From a virus: a DNA stretch of 64,000 bases. Position numbers and translations under genes: made by a program. The stretch is taken from IMG/VR virus record IMGVR_UViG_3300021959_000022, positions 17,608 through 81,607 of that record. One strand, given 5' to 3'. Under the pieces are notes generated by a model that was not told where the DNA came from, ran no database searches, and was given only the letters and a program-made list of their open reading frames with translations. Of the stretch, positions 15,201 to 23,972 are shown in pieces. Positions within the stretch are counted from its first letter, which is position 1. Every line of letters starts with the position of its first letter.

Positions 15201-16062
15201 CCATTTTACTTTGGCCAATGCTCCTGTCAGTGCAGATTACACATTCGTGCATCTCGACAAACAGCACCTAACTGCCAACCATGATTATAGGGTTGAAGGA
15301 AACGAGATAATCATTCCTGAATCGGTCATAGGGGACGGCACAGTCAAGGATGTAGTGATTTCGTATGTGACCGGCACAGTTTCACAACCAGCCATGGGTT
15401 ATAGAATTTTCAAAGATATTCTCAACAGATATCATTATAGAAGATTAAGCAAGACACACACCACCACGCTGGCTCAAGCTCTCACACAAACAGACACCAG
15501 CATAATCGTTGCAGATGCTTCGGTGCTGGCTAATCCAAATCCTTCCGCGAACATACCCGGTGTTGTCTGGATAGGCAAAGAAAGGATCACATATTTTACC
15601 AAAGATGGGAACACTTTGGGACAGATCATGCGTGGAACTTTGGGCACAGCCATTTCAAACACTTTGGTGAGTGGAACCAAGGTGGTAGATGCTTCATTGG
15701 TGCAAAATATTCCTTACACAGATACTGTAAAAGTTTCTACATTTAAGGGTGATGGAAGCACCACAGCCTTCACAATGGTCAATGATGCTGACAGTGTGTC
15801 ATTCACTGCATCAGCAACAAATCAGTTGGTGGTACAATTGGGAGGAACCAAGATCACCGACTACACAGTGGATGGATCAAGCACTATTACATTGGGAACT
15901 GCTCCTGCTACTGGTGTGATGGTAAGAGTAACCAAGAAAACAGGCACAACATGGTACAATGCAGGATCCGGCACAGCCGCTGATGGGTTAGGACTGCAAG
16001 CATCTACAGGAGAAGAGGTATCATTCTTACAACAACATCCCGCAGAACTGCCCGAAAATTAA
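3277..16062 (+). CDS. Giant virion structural protein (baseplate/tail, 4261 aa)
   Basis: A single 4261-residue frame directly after the gp6-like gene. Visible parts: an N-terminal region (about 1-150) without recognised motif; a cupredoxin-like segment (about 175-265) ending in C248-x2-H251-x2-M254; a seven-blade FG-GAP-like beta-propeller (about 2090-2650) with motifs such as [19 protein letters not shown]; two [15 protein letters not shown]-type repeats (about 3312-3366); at least five GDGST-x2-F modules (near 2449, 3609, 3686, 3837, 4158); and an IMRGTLGTA segment near 4120. Its position matches T4 gp7, but I see no direct gp7 similarity. It is probably a baseplate-attached adhesion or tail-fibre-network protein. 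Antisense ORFs inside it are shadows. Confidence 0.85.
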   Translation: MAKSTRPSHKLLPQTFQTEKNKKFLSSTLDQYIEPSTLDKVNAYVGQKYHSSFRKDDTYLQEQSKERQNYQLETATTYKSNGSEIDFIAPYIDVVNEIGARGGDKYRHDKLWQSDFYSYAPPVDADKLINFREYYWIPNGPISVQSNIDNPGSVITINVTNEGLTGWKFNNKANVNPDITVYRGNTYKFVINAPGMNFWIKTDYGTGRDSTANTDYVNNNGASSGEVTLYIPTSDSSTIPETVLYYQCEDHQPMQGRLIIKDLANENFDIQENLIGVNGFTDSLGLVYSSGQKITFQGDPVSDRPQTFYVENVGRSIMLVEQKDQLVYELYGISEIEPWDYNGVTGWDSKGWGETIGIIEFPDYWTINRASQDLNAWSRGNRWFHRSVIETANLKNNLQTTLNENQRAKRPIVEFIPGLQLFNHGSRGKGVDFVDTKTTDAFSNLQGALGLSIDQTTVTEGSTIVFPNDPEQKNKIFTVKFVVLGDSSLRITFDDDSTTVQEGQSIFVKKGKTQKGKTYHYKNGAWVSSQAKTKLQQKPLFDVFDDAGISLSKNDTYLSTTFAGSTLFEVATDSTQGTPDTVYNTNVIYQRYGLLSDIQLNDSFNKDTFQHITDQGLETFNLRQYFLKVNSGSSYTLSNNWKKNVIEHPQQRIEEYTANKDQTDFEVKAWRNSAQLTDITLQVFIDGELTKDYVRKNTNKNLIVRLNKKQPQGTQITIKSYSERDFPTTNGFWEVPVTVVGNPLNKNLLSFTHGDISSHYKTGVQNHPSFTGLVSGANNSRDLDNVFAYSTKFLQHSSSAPLASVLTRDPVLDIVSAFRSSSNDYEKIKKSLISACDTVTLNGTVAEQLDLLLSYINSNKNSSMPYFSSDMLAYGTNKNTLSYTVTDANITSYPITSAFDLEKLSEKSVYVYINNVQILNGTDYVFTDLQDSTAIIGVDIKKSLNVGDVIIIDEYVSTQGSYIPATPANLGLAPKYTPRKFLDDTYQSEDSTTQGINVIEGHDGSITVAYDDFRDDILLEFEKRIYNNIKTIYKDDIINLEPGFYRLNDYSTDQYDTLIAREFYTWSGVNAIDYSTNSTYDSGNPWTYKWTGYQAKFDDSQLKGFWRRIYHLWFDTDRPHTAPWEMFEFSEKPEWWDSVYGPAPYTGGNLLLWKHVEQGFIPQGSRKGYYRRYARNGVLSNIPVDDAGRLLDPANAGIIKGGTSSEQLQSSSWVFGDWGPPETAWRKSSSFRFALQIAKFLARPGQYSGLYFDTSRIKKNTIDQYVYDGKYRDTITNYALPSGTTLTAGYVNVLYDYVKGLGFGIDYIANRLSNLDVQLAYKLGGFSNKENMNVVVGSYSPSSTNKSVYIPKENFNLYLFKSAPIDNVNYSGVIVEKSAGGYKLSGYNNFDRSFSYYPPRINNNNSVVVVGATTESYVDWRANGFYASGSVVKNGGFFYRANNNISSGQTFEEDNWSKIGASLPLKGGVRVNKYKDYLQNVATITYGTEVSSTQEVANFLYGYDQYLKTKGFVFDEFSTELNTPIDWDLSVKEFLFWSTQEWENSAVITLSPASAKLKFQKENTIGDDLIGGDNFYTVLQQDGFPIQPTNLSTNRTNGQFVIETNPDEDGIYNADIRAIQKEHVLILDNKTSFKDVIYDDLMGVRQDRVKLVGWKTSNWNGDIYAPGYIVDTAKVYSWTTFTDYKKGDVISHQSNTYVVLSNHNSGENFNNSYYRLKTSEPQKDLLPNWDAKAESFRDFYSLDTENFDAEQQKYAQHLIGFQTRTYWENLGLDDLTQYKFYQGMIKDKGTIKPIQRFKSPTTVQDAVEYNVYEENAFRVGEFGSYRTDQNYLFALDDKTHRQQQQVYNITQSVVDDTQNIINVSASEMQDRPYELQFPTFAKYSYDTLNTPDHIFQYPMAGYVQPHQAKFNAYDESQLLNLSVANMFEGDRIWLANTANKDWEIYRATTIDNYIEFYEARDGILQFTTYNPHGLNPGDYIVVKNFDNAIDGIHKVTESPDSTDGLYKFSVPFVETFDSTKQNGTIMKLTSVRLSSVDDIVNITPINGFSTGDTVFVDNGYKTNTGLWKIYQLNNNSVFEKKQKFKSLISTAADTNFGSAVGINSNNGTVLVIGSPNENAAVIYTRNSDADNFKLKNEVVYTYLNSDSSDKNGTSVAVSGDGNTVYSGSPYSKSIMRLNLASAYTSFVPGQLIYGTDSEATGRILINDTTNNVLYVKVISGVFTTENLWLEDSSSLVSISSVVGTTTETNQGLVHIMTKDQYGSWGITQSVASPTLGSDEYFGWSVASSSDGTYLFVGAPSSTTLASDSGLHSGKVYVYKKTSGKYIYNQTLTPGSSSQSIDKFGFSIAVSDDAKVLTISSPYYDLDSSSFGDSATDSGSVYVYRLNDDTYYYQTQEITSPNNQGANFGYSVGISATDKDLLIGSPQTIVNENPQGAVYYYKLNSSSHIGDGSTNAFTPNFTVSSDTVSVSVNGNTVYDYTTSGNVVTFGTTPSIGDAIVISQYKLYQTINQPVYKANSKFGQRVAVDGKRLIVHSLNFGPKQKTTFDKFLTDGSTVTAETTFDGKATSFVSTVSNTGAAFVFSKLDTKFVYESELQPKDLSSNDKFGSALASYNRSIFVGAPGQSVIGSGDSTYSGAGQVYWFKKQSTDASGWELIQTQPTLVDHNKTKTVQVVNKQRPSLISRLEHIDPAKGKLFGRVEQNISYKTPYDPADYDSWTQTNTGQVWLDTSKFKFAWYEQGDLNFRLLNWGKLHPSSTVQANEWTESEYTPEQYNNLAGTQEGESLGITGTAQSNYVAKSVYDPNVQQFKNKYFFWVSNPTVLPQVLFRTVTANQIAQSIIDPKSYSQEYSAVVRDDALLVSYNPNRITNELSLRFENQSESEIQPHKEYVLISENDTTTNIPTQLIEKMKDSLEGNDINGRTVPDVSFPSTMWYGILNRPRQSMFKDRFAALQNMIEFANKALAKKQYAGNKTLTNWLKQEPLPSKIVEGYKIKVDTDTDLTYLNTETYNTNDKVLVEFDSRAGNRWTINTFDENRKFRTTKVQSYDTKRYWEYTDWYASGYDSTLTPDYTVANERAMRTTEYAIGTIIKVKSSYDGKFRFYKKTYNSFDTIASEDGTLKIKTNLYDTSGSNLGYDGDTYSNNVFDERATTEIRFLFDGLQKDIFIDADLLEFNKMFFTLVRYAEQEQKNLDWLFKSSFVKLISTYNKLEQPPEFRLNTTSAVTEFIQEVLPFKTKIRETLEQHKNLETLEGDVTDFDNKSYYDSQNKTYVAPRVFEDDSTYFDVYNYNPWKFYSDNYKFKVGSIDVGTKGSGYTSTPTVTITGGGGSGAVATAVVSGGEITSIKVTASGSGYTTTPTVTLTGGDPTTPAVVAARLVNNKVRSFDSIIKFDRLNSNKEISNSVIKEWAQFTPYAVNDNIRVGKKIYRVHTAFTSDLTYDKDVLLSDSSTAGYLTVLTEWSATDRINSYYSPTAGMAGLIGDGSTNIDAYAQLMTGLEYPGTRLVGLKFEEGEGYDVEPYDIARYDATEQDVIDPTELRNVDQVVDSKSFTTTLGTKAEDIEVVGDAFISEYSAHAPEEVLPGGVYDTLDMKIYTAPSTGSGMMARATYYGDGSTKSFNVPGKISTLDSVRVYVDNQFNQADSTDYELDVVAKTVTFNTAPANMAVVTVHTVDASVDTLVAEFELDGDGSTTQFNLNVSRDSIQQTYVTVNGIKTSVTLNQLTPTCDDTTFTADNTNITADETGDSGITKITFSSAPAEGSKIFVHFFNVSGSIAYSEMVTTEYTVPTTGANKNKVSLNPRPGLIGPYEHKIIVEGVSGTSSTNRYRLSPPVVRYFSGDGSTRTFFVPNNNFKKIEATDSTVEVWVNGIYQGDDSSVNSDYTLNNDSSDVVTVTLNTAPAVGETVAVMLKIGHDYELDTNASVMTLRDGWSSITGNDSSSINNEKIYVTTFRNHNQMNMRTERWEDYAYDQGQGDVHFTLANAPVSADYTFVHLDKQHLTANHDYRVEGNEIIIPESVIGDGTVKDVVISYVTGTVSQPAMGYRIFKDILNRYHYRRLSKTHTTTLAQALTQTDTSIIVADASVLANPNPSANIPGVVWIGKERITYFTKDGNTLGQIMRGTLGTAISNTLVSGTKVVDASLVQNIPYTDTVKVSTFKGDGSTTAFTMVNDADSVSFTASATNQLVVQLGGTKITDYTVDGSSTITLGTAPATGVMVRVTKKTGTTWYNAGSGTAADGLGLQASTGEEVSFLQQHPAELPEN

Positions 16063-16083
16063 AACACATGAGAAAAGGACTCG

Positions 16084-16090
16084 CTAAATA
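16084..16090 (+). promoter_or_regulatory. T4-late-like promoter motif CTAAATA
   Basis: CTAAATA lies 5 bases before the ATG of the 16096 gene in a 33-base intergenic gap. T4-type late promoters have the consensus TATAAATA; this is a partial match. The short distance would give a very short or absent leader. No clear Shine-Dalgarno sequence is present. Confidence 0.35.
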
Positions 16091-16095
16091 ACAAG

Positions 16096-16743
16096 ATGTC
16101 ACAGCAAGAACAAACACCACAACCGGAATCTAAGAAGCCAGACGAACAGCAAGGCATAGATATTCAAGGTTACATCAAAATTCATGACCCTGAAACAGGT
16201 CAAGTGTATGTGGACAAGAAGAATGCCATCCACTATGAAAATTTTTCCGTGGCATTGGCACAATCCTTGGCCAACAGGACCACTGGCTTCATGGAAGAAA
16301 TGCATTTTGGAAATGGTGGAACCACAGTAGACGCTTCAGGTAATATCACATATTTGACACCCAACGCCACTGGTTCCAATGCTAATCTTTACAATCGAAC
16401 TTATTACAAGACTATAAACGACACATCATCATCCAATACTGACACAGCAAGAAACAAGTTAACAATTTCACACACTACAGGAAACACCTACACAGATTTG
16501 ATAGCAACATGTTTATTAGATTTCGGTGAGCCTGCAGGCCAACAAGCTTTTGATAATACAACCACGTTGAATGACACATATGTGTTTGATGAATTGGGAC
16601 TATTCACAAATGAAGGCACAGCGGGGGCTGGCAAACTCTTGACACACGTCATATTCCATCCCGTCCAAAAGTCGTTGAACAGGTTGATACAGATCGATTA
16701 CACTATCAGAATCCAATCATTAACAAATTTTGTGGACGTATAG
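16096..16743 (+). CDS. Conserved virion structural protein (215 aa)
   Basis: 215 residues with a charged, Gln/Pro-rich N-terminus (1-20), then GYIKIHDPETGQVYVDKKNA, MEEMHFGNGGTTVD, YLTPNATGSNANLYNRTYY and YVFDELGLFT. From memory, the same motif order occurs in a virion protein conserved in T4-like cyanophages and related marine myoviruses, usually near baseplate and tail-fibre genes. The function is not known. The gene sits between the giant structural protein and two tail-fibre-like genes, which fits a baseplate or fibre-attachment part. ATG at 16096 is chosen because it follows a late-promoter-like motif. Confidence 0.75.
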   Translation: MSQQEQTPQPESKKPDEQQGIDIQGYIKIHDPETGQVYVDKKNAIHYENFSVALAQSLANRTTGFMEEMHFGNGGTTVDASGNITYLTPNATGSNANLYNRTYYKTINDTSSSNTDTARNKLTISHTTGNTYTDLIATCLLDFGEPAGQQAFDNTTTLNDTYVFDELGLFTNEGTAGAGKLLTHVIFHPVQKSLNRLIQIDYTIRIQSLTNFVDV

Positions 16744-16746
16744 TAA

Positions 16747-18738
16747 ATGGCATACACTATTAACAAAACAGATGGAACAGTAGTAGCAACAGTCGAAGAC
16801 GGCACACTCAATACTTCCACCTCGATCAGTTTGGTTGGACAGAATTATCAAGGCTATGGCGAAGCAATTGGCGAAAATTTTATTACTCTATTAGAAAATT
16901 CTGCGAATACATCAGCACCTACTAATCCTATCACTGGTGAACTTTGGTATGATAAAACTAATAATTCACTCAAAGTGTATGATGGTGTTTATTTCGAATA
17001 CATCAATACAGTAAGACCATCTTCCAGCCAACCCACACAAAGTTTAAGAACAGGTGTATTGTGGTATGACACATCCAATTCATTATTAAAATTATACAAC
17101 GGTACATCTTTCGTAACAGTTGGTCCTGTGACAGTTTTGGACGAAGACAACATGGCTTCGAATTCTGCAACTGCTGTCGCATCACAGCAATCAGTCAAAA
17201 AATATGTGGATGATCAAATTGTAGCAAGTAACACTTTGCCGGTGGTTGGTGATGATTCCACCACAATAGAAGTACCTTTTACAACAGGTTTAACTGTGAG
17301 AGGTGGAACAAATATTTCAACCACCACAGACATAGACAGTTCAGCAGAATTGATCACGGCATACAGATTGACAGTCAATTTAGATTCGAACATCACAGTC
17401 AATCAAATTGGAGCTGCAGATTCGTCATCAGTTTCGATAACATCTCCATTGCAGGTTACCGGATCTCTGCAAACCACAGGAGCTTTTAAAACAGGCACAT
17501 CCTTGCAGATAGCAGGCACCACTGCGGTGACATCGATATTAGACGAAGATGCCATGGGATCTAACTCAGCAACCGCACTGGCCACTCAACAATCAATCAA
17601 AGCATATGTTGATTCAGCAGTGTCTGGATTGACAACCACATTTAGTTTTTCAGATTCCGCTTCCAACACAGGTTCCATCACACTTGGTACCACAGACATG
17701 GAATTCAGATCGGGAGATTCGATCACGACCACGGTGGCGGGGACGGGCGTAACATTCGATCTCAACGAAACCATTTCTGTTGACCAAATCAATGCCGGCG
17801 ACTCATCAGTCATCACAATGGGTGCGCCTATCAGAGTATTATCAGATTCAGGCATCACGCTTGGTGCCGACGATGACGTCAGTTTGACTCAGAGTGGTGC
17901 TAACTTCACCCTAAAAAATAAAACAGAGGACGGAAACATTTTAATCAACGTGAATGATGGTGGAGTTGATTCCACAGCAGTCACAGTCAACGGATCCACC
18001 AAAGCAGTTACATTTGCAGGCAATTGTACAGTGCAAGGAGACTTAAACGTCACAGGAACAACATTCACAAACAACTCGGAAACTTTAACAATCACAGATC
18101 CTTTGATCGTTCTCAATCAAGGAGCATCCATCATCCAAGGTTATGATGCTGGAATAATCGTGGACAGAGGTGTTGGAGATTCAGCCAATCAGCAGAATGC
18201 GGCCCTACTATGGGACGAGTCTGCCAACACATTTGCTTTTGTGTTCACTCCTGAAGATGGAACCACAGCAGGCAACGTGGCAATTTCACAGTATGCAGAA
18301 TTGAGAGTGAGCGAACTCACTGGTAAGGCATCATCGGCCACTTACGCTGACTTGGCGGAAAGATATGAAGCAGATGTGCCCATGGACATAGGAGATTGTG
18401 TAAAGATAGGTGGTTCGAAAGAAATCACAAAAACAGATAAGGAATACGACACAGATGTGTTTGGAGTTATCGCAGAAAACCCAGCATTCAAGATGAATGC
18501 AGATGCGGGCACTGACGACTCACATCCGTATGTAACACTGACAGGCAGAACTGTGTGCAAGGTGCAAGGACCCATCGCTAAAGGCGATCGCATTGTCACC
18601 AGCGATGTGCCGGGAGTTGCAAAAAAGTGCGACTTAAATGACCCTAAATTCCACACTTTGACTATTATTGGCAGGAGTTTGGGCAGTCATGCCACCACAG
18701 CTGTGGCCATGATAGAAGTGGTTTTAGGAAGGAACTAA
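16747..18738 (+). CDS. Tail-fibre-like virion protein, paralog 1 (663 aa)
   Basis: 663 residues. The N-terminal module (YTINKTDGTVVATVEDG, GQNYQGYGEAIGENF, GELWYDKTNNSLKVYDG) is a common attachment module of marine T4-like tail proteins. The middle carries two copies of a LDEDxM-SNSATA-QQS-K-YVD repeat (about 135-157 and 260-283) typical of phage fibre shafts. The C-terminal part (about 520-660; SSATYADLAERYEAD, DVFGVIAENPAFKMN) resembles the self-cleaving or chaperone-type domains at the end of phage fibres (peptidase G2-like; inference). It starts 4 bases after the upstream stop. The neighbouring 18779 gene is a shorter paralog with the same two ends. Confidence 0.8.
   Translation: MAYTINKTDGTVVATVEDGTLNTSTSISLVGQNYQGYGEAIGENFITLLENSANTSAPTNPITGELWYDKTNNSLKVYDGVYFEYINTVRPSSSQPTQSLRTGVLWYDTSNSLLKLYNGTSFVTVGPVTVLDEDNMASNSATAVASQQSVKKYVDDQIVASNTLPVVGDDSTTIEVPFTTGLTVRGGTNISTTTDIDSSAELITAYRLTVNLDSNITVNQIGAADSSSVSITSPLQVTGSLQTTGAFKTGTSLQIAGTTAVTSILDEDAMGSNSATALATQQSIKAYVDSAVSGLTTTFSFSDSASNTGSITLGTTDMEFRSGDSITTTVAGTGVTFDLNETISVDQINAGDSSVITMGAPIRVLSDSGITLGADDDVSLTQSGANFTLKNKTEDGNILINVNDGGVDSTAVTVNGSTKAVTFAGNCTVQGDLNVTGTTFTNNSETLTITDPLIVLNQGASIIQGYDAGIIVDRGVGDSANQQNAALLWDESANTFAFVFTPEDGTTAGNVAISQYAELRVSELTGKASSATYADLAERYEADVPMDIGDCVKIGGSKEITKTDKEYDTDVFGVIAENPAFKMNADAGTDDSHPYVTLTGRTVCKVQGPIAKGDRIVTSDVPGVAKKCDLNDPKFHTLTIIGRSLGSHATTAVAMIEVVLGRN
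18328..18368 (+). repeat. 41-bp perfect repeat, copy 1
   Basis: Identical in every base to 19964-20004. It encodes the ASSATYADLAERYE-like segment of the fibre C-terminal domain. The surrounding sequence of the two genes is clearly diverged, so the block may be a recombination or gene-conversion tract. Confidence 0.9.
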
Positions 18739-18764
18739 CTTTTTTTATACTAATATAAACTAAG

Positions 18765-18772
18765 GATAAATA
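18765..18772 (+). promoter_or_regulatory. T4-late-like promoter GATAAATA
   Basis: GATAAATA matches 7 of 8 bases of the T4 late consensus TATAAATA. It ends 6 bases before the ATG at 18779, in a 40-base intergenic gap that otherwise holds a run of seven T after the upstream stop. Transcription would start about at the ATG, so the mRNA would be nearly leaderless. Confidence 0.6.
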
Positions 18773-18778
18773 TTTTAA

Positions 18779-20374
18779 ATGGCTTATACAATTAACAAGA
18801 CCGACGGATCGATCTTAACTACCATCGCTGACGGTACAATCGATACCACCACTAATCTTTCATTATTTGGTAAGAATTATGCCGGCTACGGTGAGCCATT
18901 GAACGAAAACTTGGTGGCACTATTAGAAAATTTTGCGAACTCCACAGCAAACGCTCCTACCAAAGCAATCAAGGGACAATTATTTTATGACACCACACTG
19001 AATCAGATGCAGGTGTACAACGGTTCTGCCTTCAAGGCAGTGAGTGGCTCGATTGTGAGCACTTCGGAACCTTCCACAGGATCGCAGGGTGACTTATGGT
19101 ATGATTCCACTAATGAACAAATTTATGTGTACACAGGATCGACTTGGGTGTTGGTTGGACCAGCTGCCACAGCAGGTGCAGGTGTTTCAGGTTCCATCGT
19201 CAGAGTAATCACAGACAACACAGGCACAGACAGAGTTGTTCTGGAATTGACCACTTCGGACACGATAGTTGGAATGGTTTCATCTGTGGAATTTACTCCA
19301 CAATCTGCTATATCAGGATATTCTGTGATCAAGAAAGGTATCACACTTGGCACCAATGTGACATCGAACAAATTCCAAGGCACAGCAACAGATTCGGATG
19401 CATTGGGAGGAATATCAGCGGCAAGTTTTTTAAGATCAGATGCTTCGGACACCACATCAGGTACACTGACAATCCAAGCAGACTCTTCATTGATTTTAGG
19501 ACAAGACGGCGACGTGTCCATGACACAGAGCGGTGCTAATTTTACATTAAGAAATTCAACAGAAGATGGCAACATAATTTTCTCAGTCAATGACGGAGGT
19601 GTAACATCTACCGTGATGACAATGACAGGTGCAGATGCATCGGTGACTGTTGCAAACAACCTCACTGTGACAGGCAACTTAACAGTCAATGGAACAACAA
19701 CTTCTGTAAATGCAACCAACACAACAATTTCGGATCCGCTTATTGTTTTAAATCAGGGAGCATCGATCATATCTGGTTACGACTCCGGACTTATTATAGA
19801 CAGGGGATTAGGAGATTCTGCCGCACAAAGAAATGCGGCCATGTTATGGGATGAATCTGCCAACGAATTCGCTTTTGTGTTCACGACTGAAACAGGAAGC
19901 ACAGCAGGCAACGTGGCAATATCTCAATATGCCAACCTGCAGGTAAGCGAACTCACTGGTCAAGCATCATCGGCCACTTACGCTGACTTGGCGGAAAGAT
20001 ATGAGTCAGACAGCCAATTGGAACCAGGTGATGTTGTTAAATTGGGAGGTGAAAAAGAAATTACCAAAACTACTGCTCCATATGACAAAGACGTGTTTGG
20101 AGTAGTGTCAACAGATCCAGCATTCAAGATGAATTCCAGTGCTGGAGACGACAGCACACATCCTTATGTGGCACTGTCAGGAAGAGTTTACTGCAAGGTA
20201 AAAGGACCTATCAACAAAGGTGACAGGTTAACCACTTCAGATGAACCTGGAGTAGCACAAAAAGCCGATATTGACAGTGAATTACATTCAGTGTATGCTG
20301 TAATAGGTAGATCATTAGAATCGAGTCAAGAGCATGGAATCAGAAAACTCGAAATAGTGGTTGGAAAGTTATAA
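18779..20374 (+). CDS. Tail-fibre-like virion protein, paralog 2 (531 aa)
   Basis: 531 residues with the same N-terminal module as the 16747 gene (YTINKTDGSILTTIADG, GKNYAGYGEPLNENL, GQLFYDTTLNQMQVYNG) and the same C-terminal domain (SSATYADLAERYESD, DVFGVVSTDPAFKMN, KVKGPINKGDRLTTSDEPG). The centre lacks the SNSATA-QQS repeats of its paralog. Both share an NNLTVTGNLTVNGTT-like shaft part with ISDPLIVLNQGASI. It likely arose by duplication followed by exchange of the shaft, giving two alternative fibre or baseplate proteins. Preceded by a late-like promoter. Confidence 0.8.
   Translation: MAYTINKTDGSILTTIADGTIDTTTNLSLFGKNYAGYGEPLNENLVALLENFANSTANAPTKAIKGQLFYDTTLNQMQVYNGSAFKAVSGSIVSTSEPSTGSQGDLWYDSTNEQIYVYTGSTWVLVGPAATAGAGVSGSIVRVITDNTGTDRVVLELTTSDTIVGMVSSVEFTPQSAISGYSVIKKGITLGTNVTSNKFQGTATDSDALGGISAASFLRSDASDTTSGTLTIQADSSLILGQDGDVSMTQSGANFTLRNSTEDGNIIFSVNDGGVTSTVMTMTGADASVTVANNLTVTGNLTVNGTTTSVNATNTTISDPLIVLNQGASIISGYDSGLIIDRGLGDSAAQRNAAMLWDESANEFAFVFTTETGSTAGNVAISQYANLQVSELTGQASSATYADLAERYESDSQLEPGDVVKLGGEKEITKTTAPYDKDVFGVVSTDPAFKMNSSAGDDSTHPYVALSGRVYCKVKGPINKGDRLTTSDEPGVAQKADIDSELHSVYAVIGRSLESSQEHGIRKLEIVVGKL
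19964..20004 (+). repeat. 41-bp perfect repeat, copy 2
   Basis: Second copy of the block at 18328-18368, in the same reading frame and at the equivalent place of the paralogous gene. Confidence 0.9.
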
Positions 20375-20421
20375 AAAAGAATATATAAAAAAGTAAAAAA
20401 GGGCAAAGGTAGAAAAAGAAA

Positions 20422-21327
20422 ATGACAATAGCATCAGGAAGTTTAGTATTAGCAACAGACTACAACGCAATACGAACCACTGTAGATAATGTCCTGGGCA
20501 CTGGCTCGGGAGACAGCGGATACGGGCAATCATTAACATCATCAGCAAAGACAACATCGGATATTATCTTAGATGATGACATCAATCAATTATACGCTGA
20601 CATACAAGTTGCTCACACCCATCAACAAGGATCTGCCACTTCACTTATTGCCCAAGTGACAACTGCTGACCTTATTGAAGCCAACAACGGAGTTTCGTTC
20701 AAGGGTTGGACACAATATCAAACAGCGGCCAACCTCATCCAAACAAACAGATTGACTGCCAATGCGGCATCCATGACTGCCACAGCGGCCAAGACCACAG
20801 AAACCAAAGCGGCAGGCTGGAACGGTTCCAACAACCAGATTGTCACAGTGACATTTTCATCTGCGGAAGCGAGAAGATTTTTCTTCAACTCGGGTGGTGA
20901 AATAAGAATTTCTGCATCAGTGGCTTCGGGTGGTAACACCAAATCCGTAGACTGGGCGACCATGTGTTCATCAGTGGGCACTTTAAAAATTTCAAAATCA
21001 TCCATCACCAAAACAGGTGCTTCAGGCACAATTTATGGTTCATACAACGAATCCACAATACCAGGATCTACCACAAAGATCATGGACAGATACGGTTCAG
21101 GCAACTACGCAGAAAACTACTGGCAAGTAGATGCCGCAAACACATCTGCCACAGTCATCACAATCACTCAAACATTCAACGATGCTGACACAGGTGACCA
21201 AACTGGTACAGGACCAGCGGTGGACGAGAACGTGGACAGAGCACTCACAGTGAATGTGGGCGAGTTGAGAGCAACAACATCACTGACCATTGCTTCACCA
21301 ACTTTCGCAGTAACCAACTCAATCTAA
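20422..21327 (+). CDS. Virion structural protein (301 aa)
   Basis: 301 residues, beta-rich and Thr/Ser/Ala-rich. The N-terminus (ASGSLVLATDYNAIRTTVDNVLG, shown here as two parts: ASGSLVLATDY and NAIRTTVDNVLG) and the later GWTQYQTAANLI and FFNSGGEIRISASVA resemble a structural protein family often found beside tail fibre genes of marine myoviruses. Function unknown. It is the last gene of the virion block. The 47-base gap before it is A-rich and purine-rich with a TATATAAAA stretch, which could be a late promoter, but the match is poor. Confidence 0.65.
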   Translation: MTIASGSLVLATDYNAIRTTVDNVLGTGSGDSGYGQSLTSSAKTTSDIILDDDINQLYADIQVAHTHQQGSATSLIAQVTTADLIEANNGVSFKGWTQYQTAANLIQTNRLTANAASMTATAAKTTETKAAGWNGSNNQIVTVTFSSAEARRFFFNSGGEIRISASVASGGNTKSVDWATMCSSVGTLKISKSSITKTGASGTIYGSYNESTIPGSTTKIMDRYGSGNYAENYWQVDAANTSATVITITQTFNDADTGDQTGTGPAVDENVDRALTVNVGELRATTSLTIASPTFAVTNSI

Positions 21328-21361
21328 TATTGACAGATTTTAACTTTTAAGTTACAATATT
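21326..21361 (+). repeat. Interrupted palindrome overlapping the promoter
   Basis: Outer arms AATATTG (21326-21332) and CAATATT (21355-21361) are exact inverted repeats. Inner palindrome TAACTTTTAAGTTA (21341-21354) directly abuts the right outer arm, and an 8-base bulge separates the left arm. The structure covers the -35 and -10 boxes of the promoter at 21330-21358. It could be an operator or a weak AT-rich terminator of the late transcript. Confidence 0.6.
21330..21358 (+). promoter_or_regulatory. Sigma70-like promoter TTGACA-N17-TACAAT
   Basis: A perfect -35 box (TTGACA, 21330-21335), a 17-base spacer and a -10 box TACAAT (21353-21358). It lies in the gap between the last virion gene and the enzyme block. 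The ATG at 21365 is 6 bases beyond the -10 box, so the transcript would start at or next to the start codon. It probably drives the glycosyltransferase/radical SAM run by host sigma70. Confidence 0.75.
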
Positions 21362-21364
21362 CGT

Positions 21365-21718
21365 ATGGATAATAGACTTAGCAAGGCCTTGGAGTTTGGC
21401 AACTACATGGTCACACTCAACAACCAAAAAAGATTGCTCAAGGAAAAATTTTTGGATCAATCTGTCCATTATGTGGATGGCCACAAGTTTGAGATTACCA
21501 AAGCACTGATCACATACTGCAAGACACTGATCGATCTTGGACACACCACCGACGTGGTTGTGGTGGATTCTTTGGATGCACCCTATCGTGTGCCAGATCT
21601 CAACCAGTTCCTTGAACAAATACTCGACGTGTACATGGGCAATCTAAATGCATACCACACTGAATACAACAAAATCAAAAACAAACGATCCATACAAGAA
21701 ATTGTAGACAATGAATAA
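21365..21718 (+). CDS. Conserved small helical protein (117 aa)
   Basis: 117 residues, mostly helical and charged (ALEFGNYMVTLNNQKRLLKEK, shown in parts: ALEFGNYMVTLNNQ, KRLLKEK; later PDLNQFLEQILDVYMGNLNAY). I recall similar small proteins near tail genes in cyanophages, without known function. It is the first gene after the sigma70-like promoter. There is no Shine-Dalgarno sequence, consistent with a leaderless message. Its end overlaps the following glycosyltransferase gene by 8 bases. Confidence 0.6.
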   Translation: MDNRLSKALEFGNYMVTLNNQKRLLKEKFLDQSVHYVDGHKFEITKALITYCKTLIDLGHTTDVVVVDSLDAPYRVPDLNQFLEQILDVYMGNLNAYHTEYNKIKNKRSIQEIVDNE

Positions 21719-22571
21719 TGGTGTCCTACTATTTGCCAACAACAATGATCAAATTGACTATGTCAAACAGGCGGTATTCTTAGCCACACAGATCAAACGC
21801 CACATGAATTGTGGTGTGGCCATAGCAACAGATTCACCGGATTACCTCAAAGACGGGTTCACAAAACACAATTCTGCAGTGGATCACATCATCCCCATTG
21901 ACTGGCACGTGACCCAAACCACACAATACAAGAGATTCAGAGATGGAACCAAAGCAGAAAAGAGCCTTATGTGGAAAAACACCAATAGGTCATCGGCATA
22001 TGAACTGACCCCATTCGATCAAACCATAGTTTTGGACACTGATGTCATGATCAACAATTCGAAACTGCAGGACTGTTTCCAACAACCGCACGATTTCCTG
22101 ATAGACAGGCATCCTGTGGACATACATCCGACCAGACACGATCCTACTTTCGAAAGGATTTCGGACAAGTCCGTGCAATTCTTCTGGGCCACCGCTTTCT
22201 TTTTTAAGAAAACACATCTCACACACATGCTGTTCGAAATCATAGCACACGTCAAGGAAAATTATAATTTTTATAGGATGATGTATCAAATCCAACCCAC
22301 TAAATTGAGGAATGATTTTGTGTTTTCTATAGCAATTCACATTCTAAATGGCTTCCAGACCAATCCTGATTGGCCGTACTCCATGCCGGCTCGGATGTTT
22401 ATGACCACTGACAAGGACATCCTGCACAAGATCAAGGACAACAAGATGACATTTTTGTTGGACAAGGAAACCCATCCTGGGCAGTACACAGTCAATTCTG
22501 TTCAAGGAGTCAATGTGCATTGTATGAACAAGTTTTCTTTGGGCAGATGCATCGATGAGGTATGGTCTTGA
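21711..22571 (+). CDS. GT-A-fold glycosyltransferase-like protein (286 aa)
   Basis: The pattern resembles family 8/GT-A enzymes: VLLFANNNDQIDYVKQA at the N-terminus, and IVLDTDVMI with D109-T-D111 as the metal/nucleotide-sugar DxD motif. The 22562 gene has the same layout (early LTQAYALALSIK, LDSDC), so the two are likely distant paralogs. The likely role is transfer of a sugar to a phage or host glycan; donor and acceptor are unknown. It overlaps both neighbours, consistent with one operon. Confidence 0.65.
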   Translation: MNNGVLLFANNNDQIDYVKQAVFLATQIKRHMNCGVAIATDSPDYLKDGFTKHNSAVDHIIPIDWHVTQTTQYKRFRDGTKAEKSLMWKNTNRSSAYELTPFDQTIVLDTDVMINNSKLQDCFQQPHDFLIDRHPVDIHPTRHDPTFERISDKSVQFFWATAFFFKKTHLTHMLFEIIAHVKENYNFYRMMYQIQPTKLRNDFVFSIAIHILNGFQTNPDWPYSMPARMFMTTDKDILHKIKDNKMTFLLDKETHPGQYTVNSVQGVNVHCMNKFSLGRCIDEVWS

Positions 22572-23413
22572 GCAAAGGTTTTGGAATTTTCGCACAGAAT
22601 GTCTACAATGAAGGTCATGAGTGTGACTATCTGACCCAGGCTTATGCCCTTGCACTCAGCATCAAGATCAATTGCGGCAAGCAATGGCCGGTGTTTGTGA
22701 TGACCAATGACCAAGTACCTGAACAATACAAGGAAGTGTTTGACGAGATAGTACCGATACCTTGGGGAGACATGGCGGAAAATTCACTGTGGAAGATTGA
22801 AAACCGATGGAAGATGTATCACAAGACACCCTATCGAGAAACCATCGTGCTGGATTCGGATTGTTTGGTCATGCGTGACATTTCACATTGGTGGGATCTG
22901 TTGGAGGGAAGGACTGTGAGTTATGGAAACAACCCCATCACATACACAGGCCAACCCATACAAGACACATACAGGAAAACTTTCATAGCAAATGATCTTC
23001 CTGATGTGTACAACACCATATTTTACTTTAAAAAATCTCCGGAAGCCAAAGCATTTTTCACAATGGTGGAAATAATTGTAAACAATTGGAAGGAATTCTA
23101 TCTGAGATATGCTCCAAAAGAATTCCAGAAATTCCCTTCCATGGATTTGACCTGTGCCATAGCGGCCAAACTCACAGGCATGCAGGATGAATTCACAGAC
23201 AGAAATTTTATCCCCTTCATCCACATGAAACCCAAATGCCAAGGATGGTCCAACGCACCTTTGAATTGGACCAACGTGATCGGATCTTACATCAACAATC
23301 AGGGAGAACTAAAATTGGGCAATCACAGAATCACTGATGTTTTACACTATGTTGAATCCGAATTCTTGACTCCGAAAATCATCAACACATTGGAGAACTT
23401 GTACCATGTCTAA
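22562..23413 (+). CDS. GT-A-fold glycosyltransferase-like protein, second copy (283 aa)
   Basis: Starts with GFGIFAQNVYNEGHECDYLTQ and carries IVLDSDCLVM with D98-S-D100 as a probable DxD motif. Similar in length and motif order to the preceding gene, so a tandem duplication followed by divergence is likely. The C-terminal part (IHMKPKCQGWSNAPLNW) could contribute to the active site. The ATG at 22562 overlaps the upstream stop by 10 bases. Substrate unknown. Confidence 0.65.
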   Translation: MVLSKGFGIFAQNVYNEGHECDYLTQAYALALSIKINCGKQWPVFVMTNDQVPEQYKEVFDEIVPIPWGDMAENSLWKIENRWKMYHKTPYRETIVLDSDCLVMRDISHWWDLLEGRTVSYGNNPITYTGQPIQDTYRKTFIANDLPDVYNTIFYFKKSPEAKAFFTMVEIIVNNWKEFYLRYAPKEFQKFPSMDLTCAIAAKLTGMQDEFTDRNFIPFIHMKPKCQGWSNAPLNWTNVIGSYINNQGELKLGNHRITDVLHYVESEFLTPKIINTLENLYHV

Positions 23414-23972
23414 CATGTGGATCAGATATGATGCCGAATCTGGCACCATCCATTCCATAGGTGGTGGCCGAGACGACACGTTGGAAGGATCCTGGGCAAC
23501 CATAGATCTTTTCACAGCCACAGAATTCATCGATGGAGTCAAACAGATCATGGATTACATCGCGGTGCCAGTGCCCGGTGACGAAGGCACAGTGAAAATT
23601 GTAAACACCAAAGAAGAACAGATTGATTACGACATCGCCAAATCCATTTACCAGATTGAAAAGGGGTATTATCCAGAAGGTGAAAGTTGTATAGTCACGC
23701 AAGAACCGGACAAGTGGACTGTGAGCCTATCGGAAAAACTAAGATCCATGTTGAAAAACAATGACTACTATGAGAAAAAAGTGTATAATTTTTACATCAC
23801 TGAAGAGAATGATCCTAATGTGTTGTTGGACAAGTTCCAGATTACCATTGGTGATCTAATCCAAGGGGACTGTGTGATCAAAGACATAGATACTAATGTA
23901 TGCCAGAGGCAAGATGTGAGTGTGTTCGCATTCAGACTCTTTGACACCTACAAACATGTGGTAAAAATATGA
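23406..23972 (+). CDS. Hypothetical protein (188 aa)
   Basis: Not recognised. 188 residues, acidic, soluble, starting MSNMWIRYDAESGTI; the second Met (23415) is an alternative start. It contains SIGGGRDDTLEGSWATIDLF and two separated Cys. It lies between glycosyltransferase-like genes and overlaps both neighbours by a few bases, so it is probably part of the same pathway or an accessory of it. Confidence 0.6.
   Translation: MSNMWIRYDAESGTIHSIGGGRDDTLEGSWATIDLFTATEFIDGVKQIMDYIAVPVPGDEGTVKIVNTKEEQIDYDIAKSIYQIEKGYYPEGESCIVTQEPDKWTVSLSEKLRSMLKNNDYYEKKVYNFYITEENDPNVLLDKFQITIGDLIQGDCVIKDIDTNVCQRQDVSVFAFRLFDTYKHVVKI

Noticed and set aside
18739-18760. A T-run after the 18738 stop as a Rho-independent terminator.
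   Set aside because: There are seven T but the stem in front is very short and mismatched.
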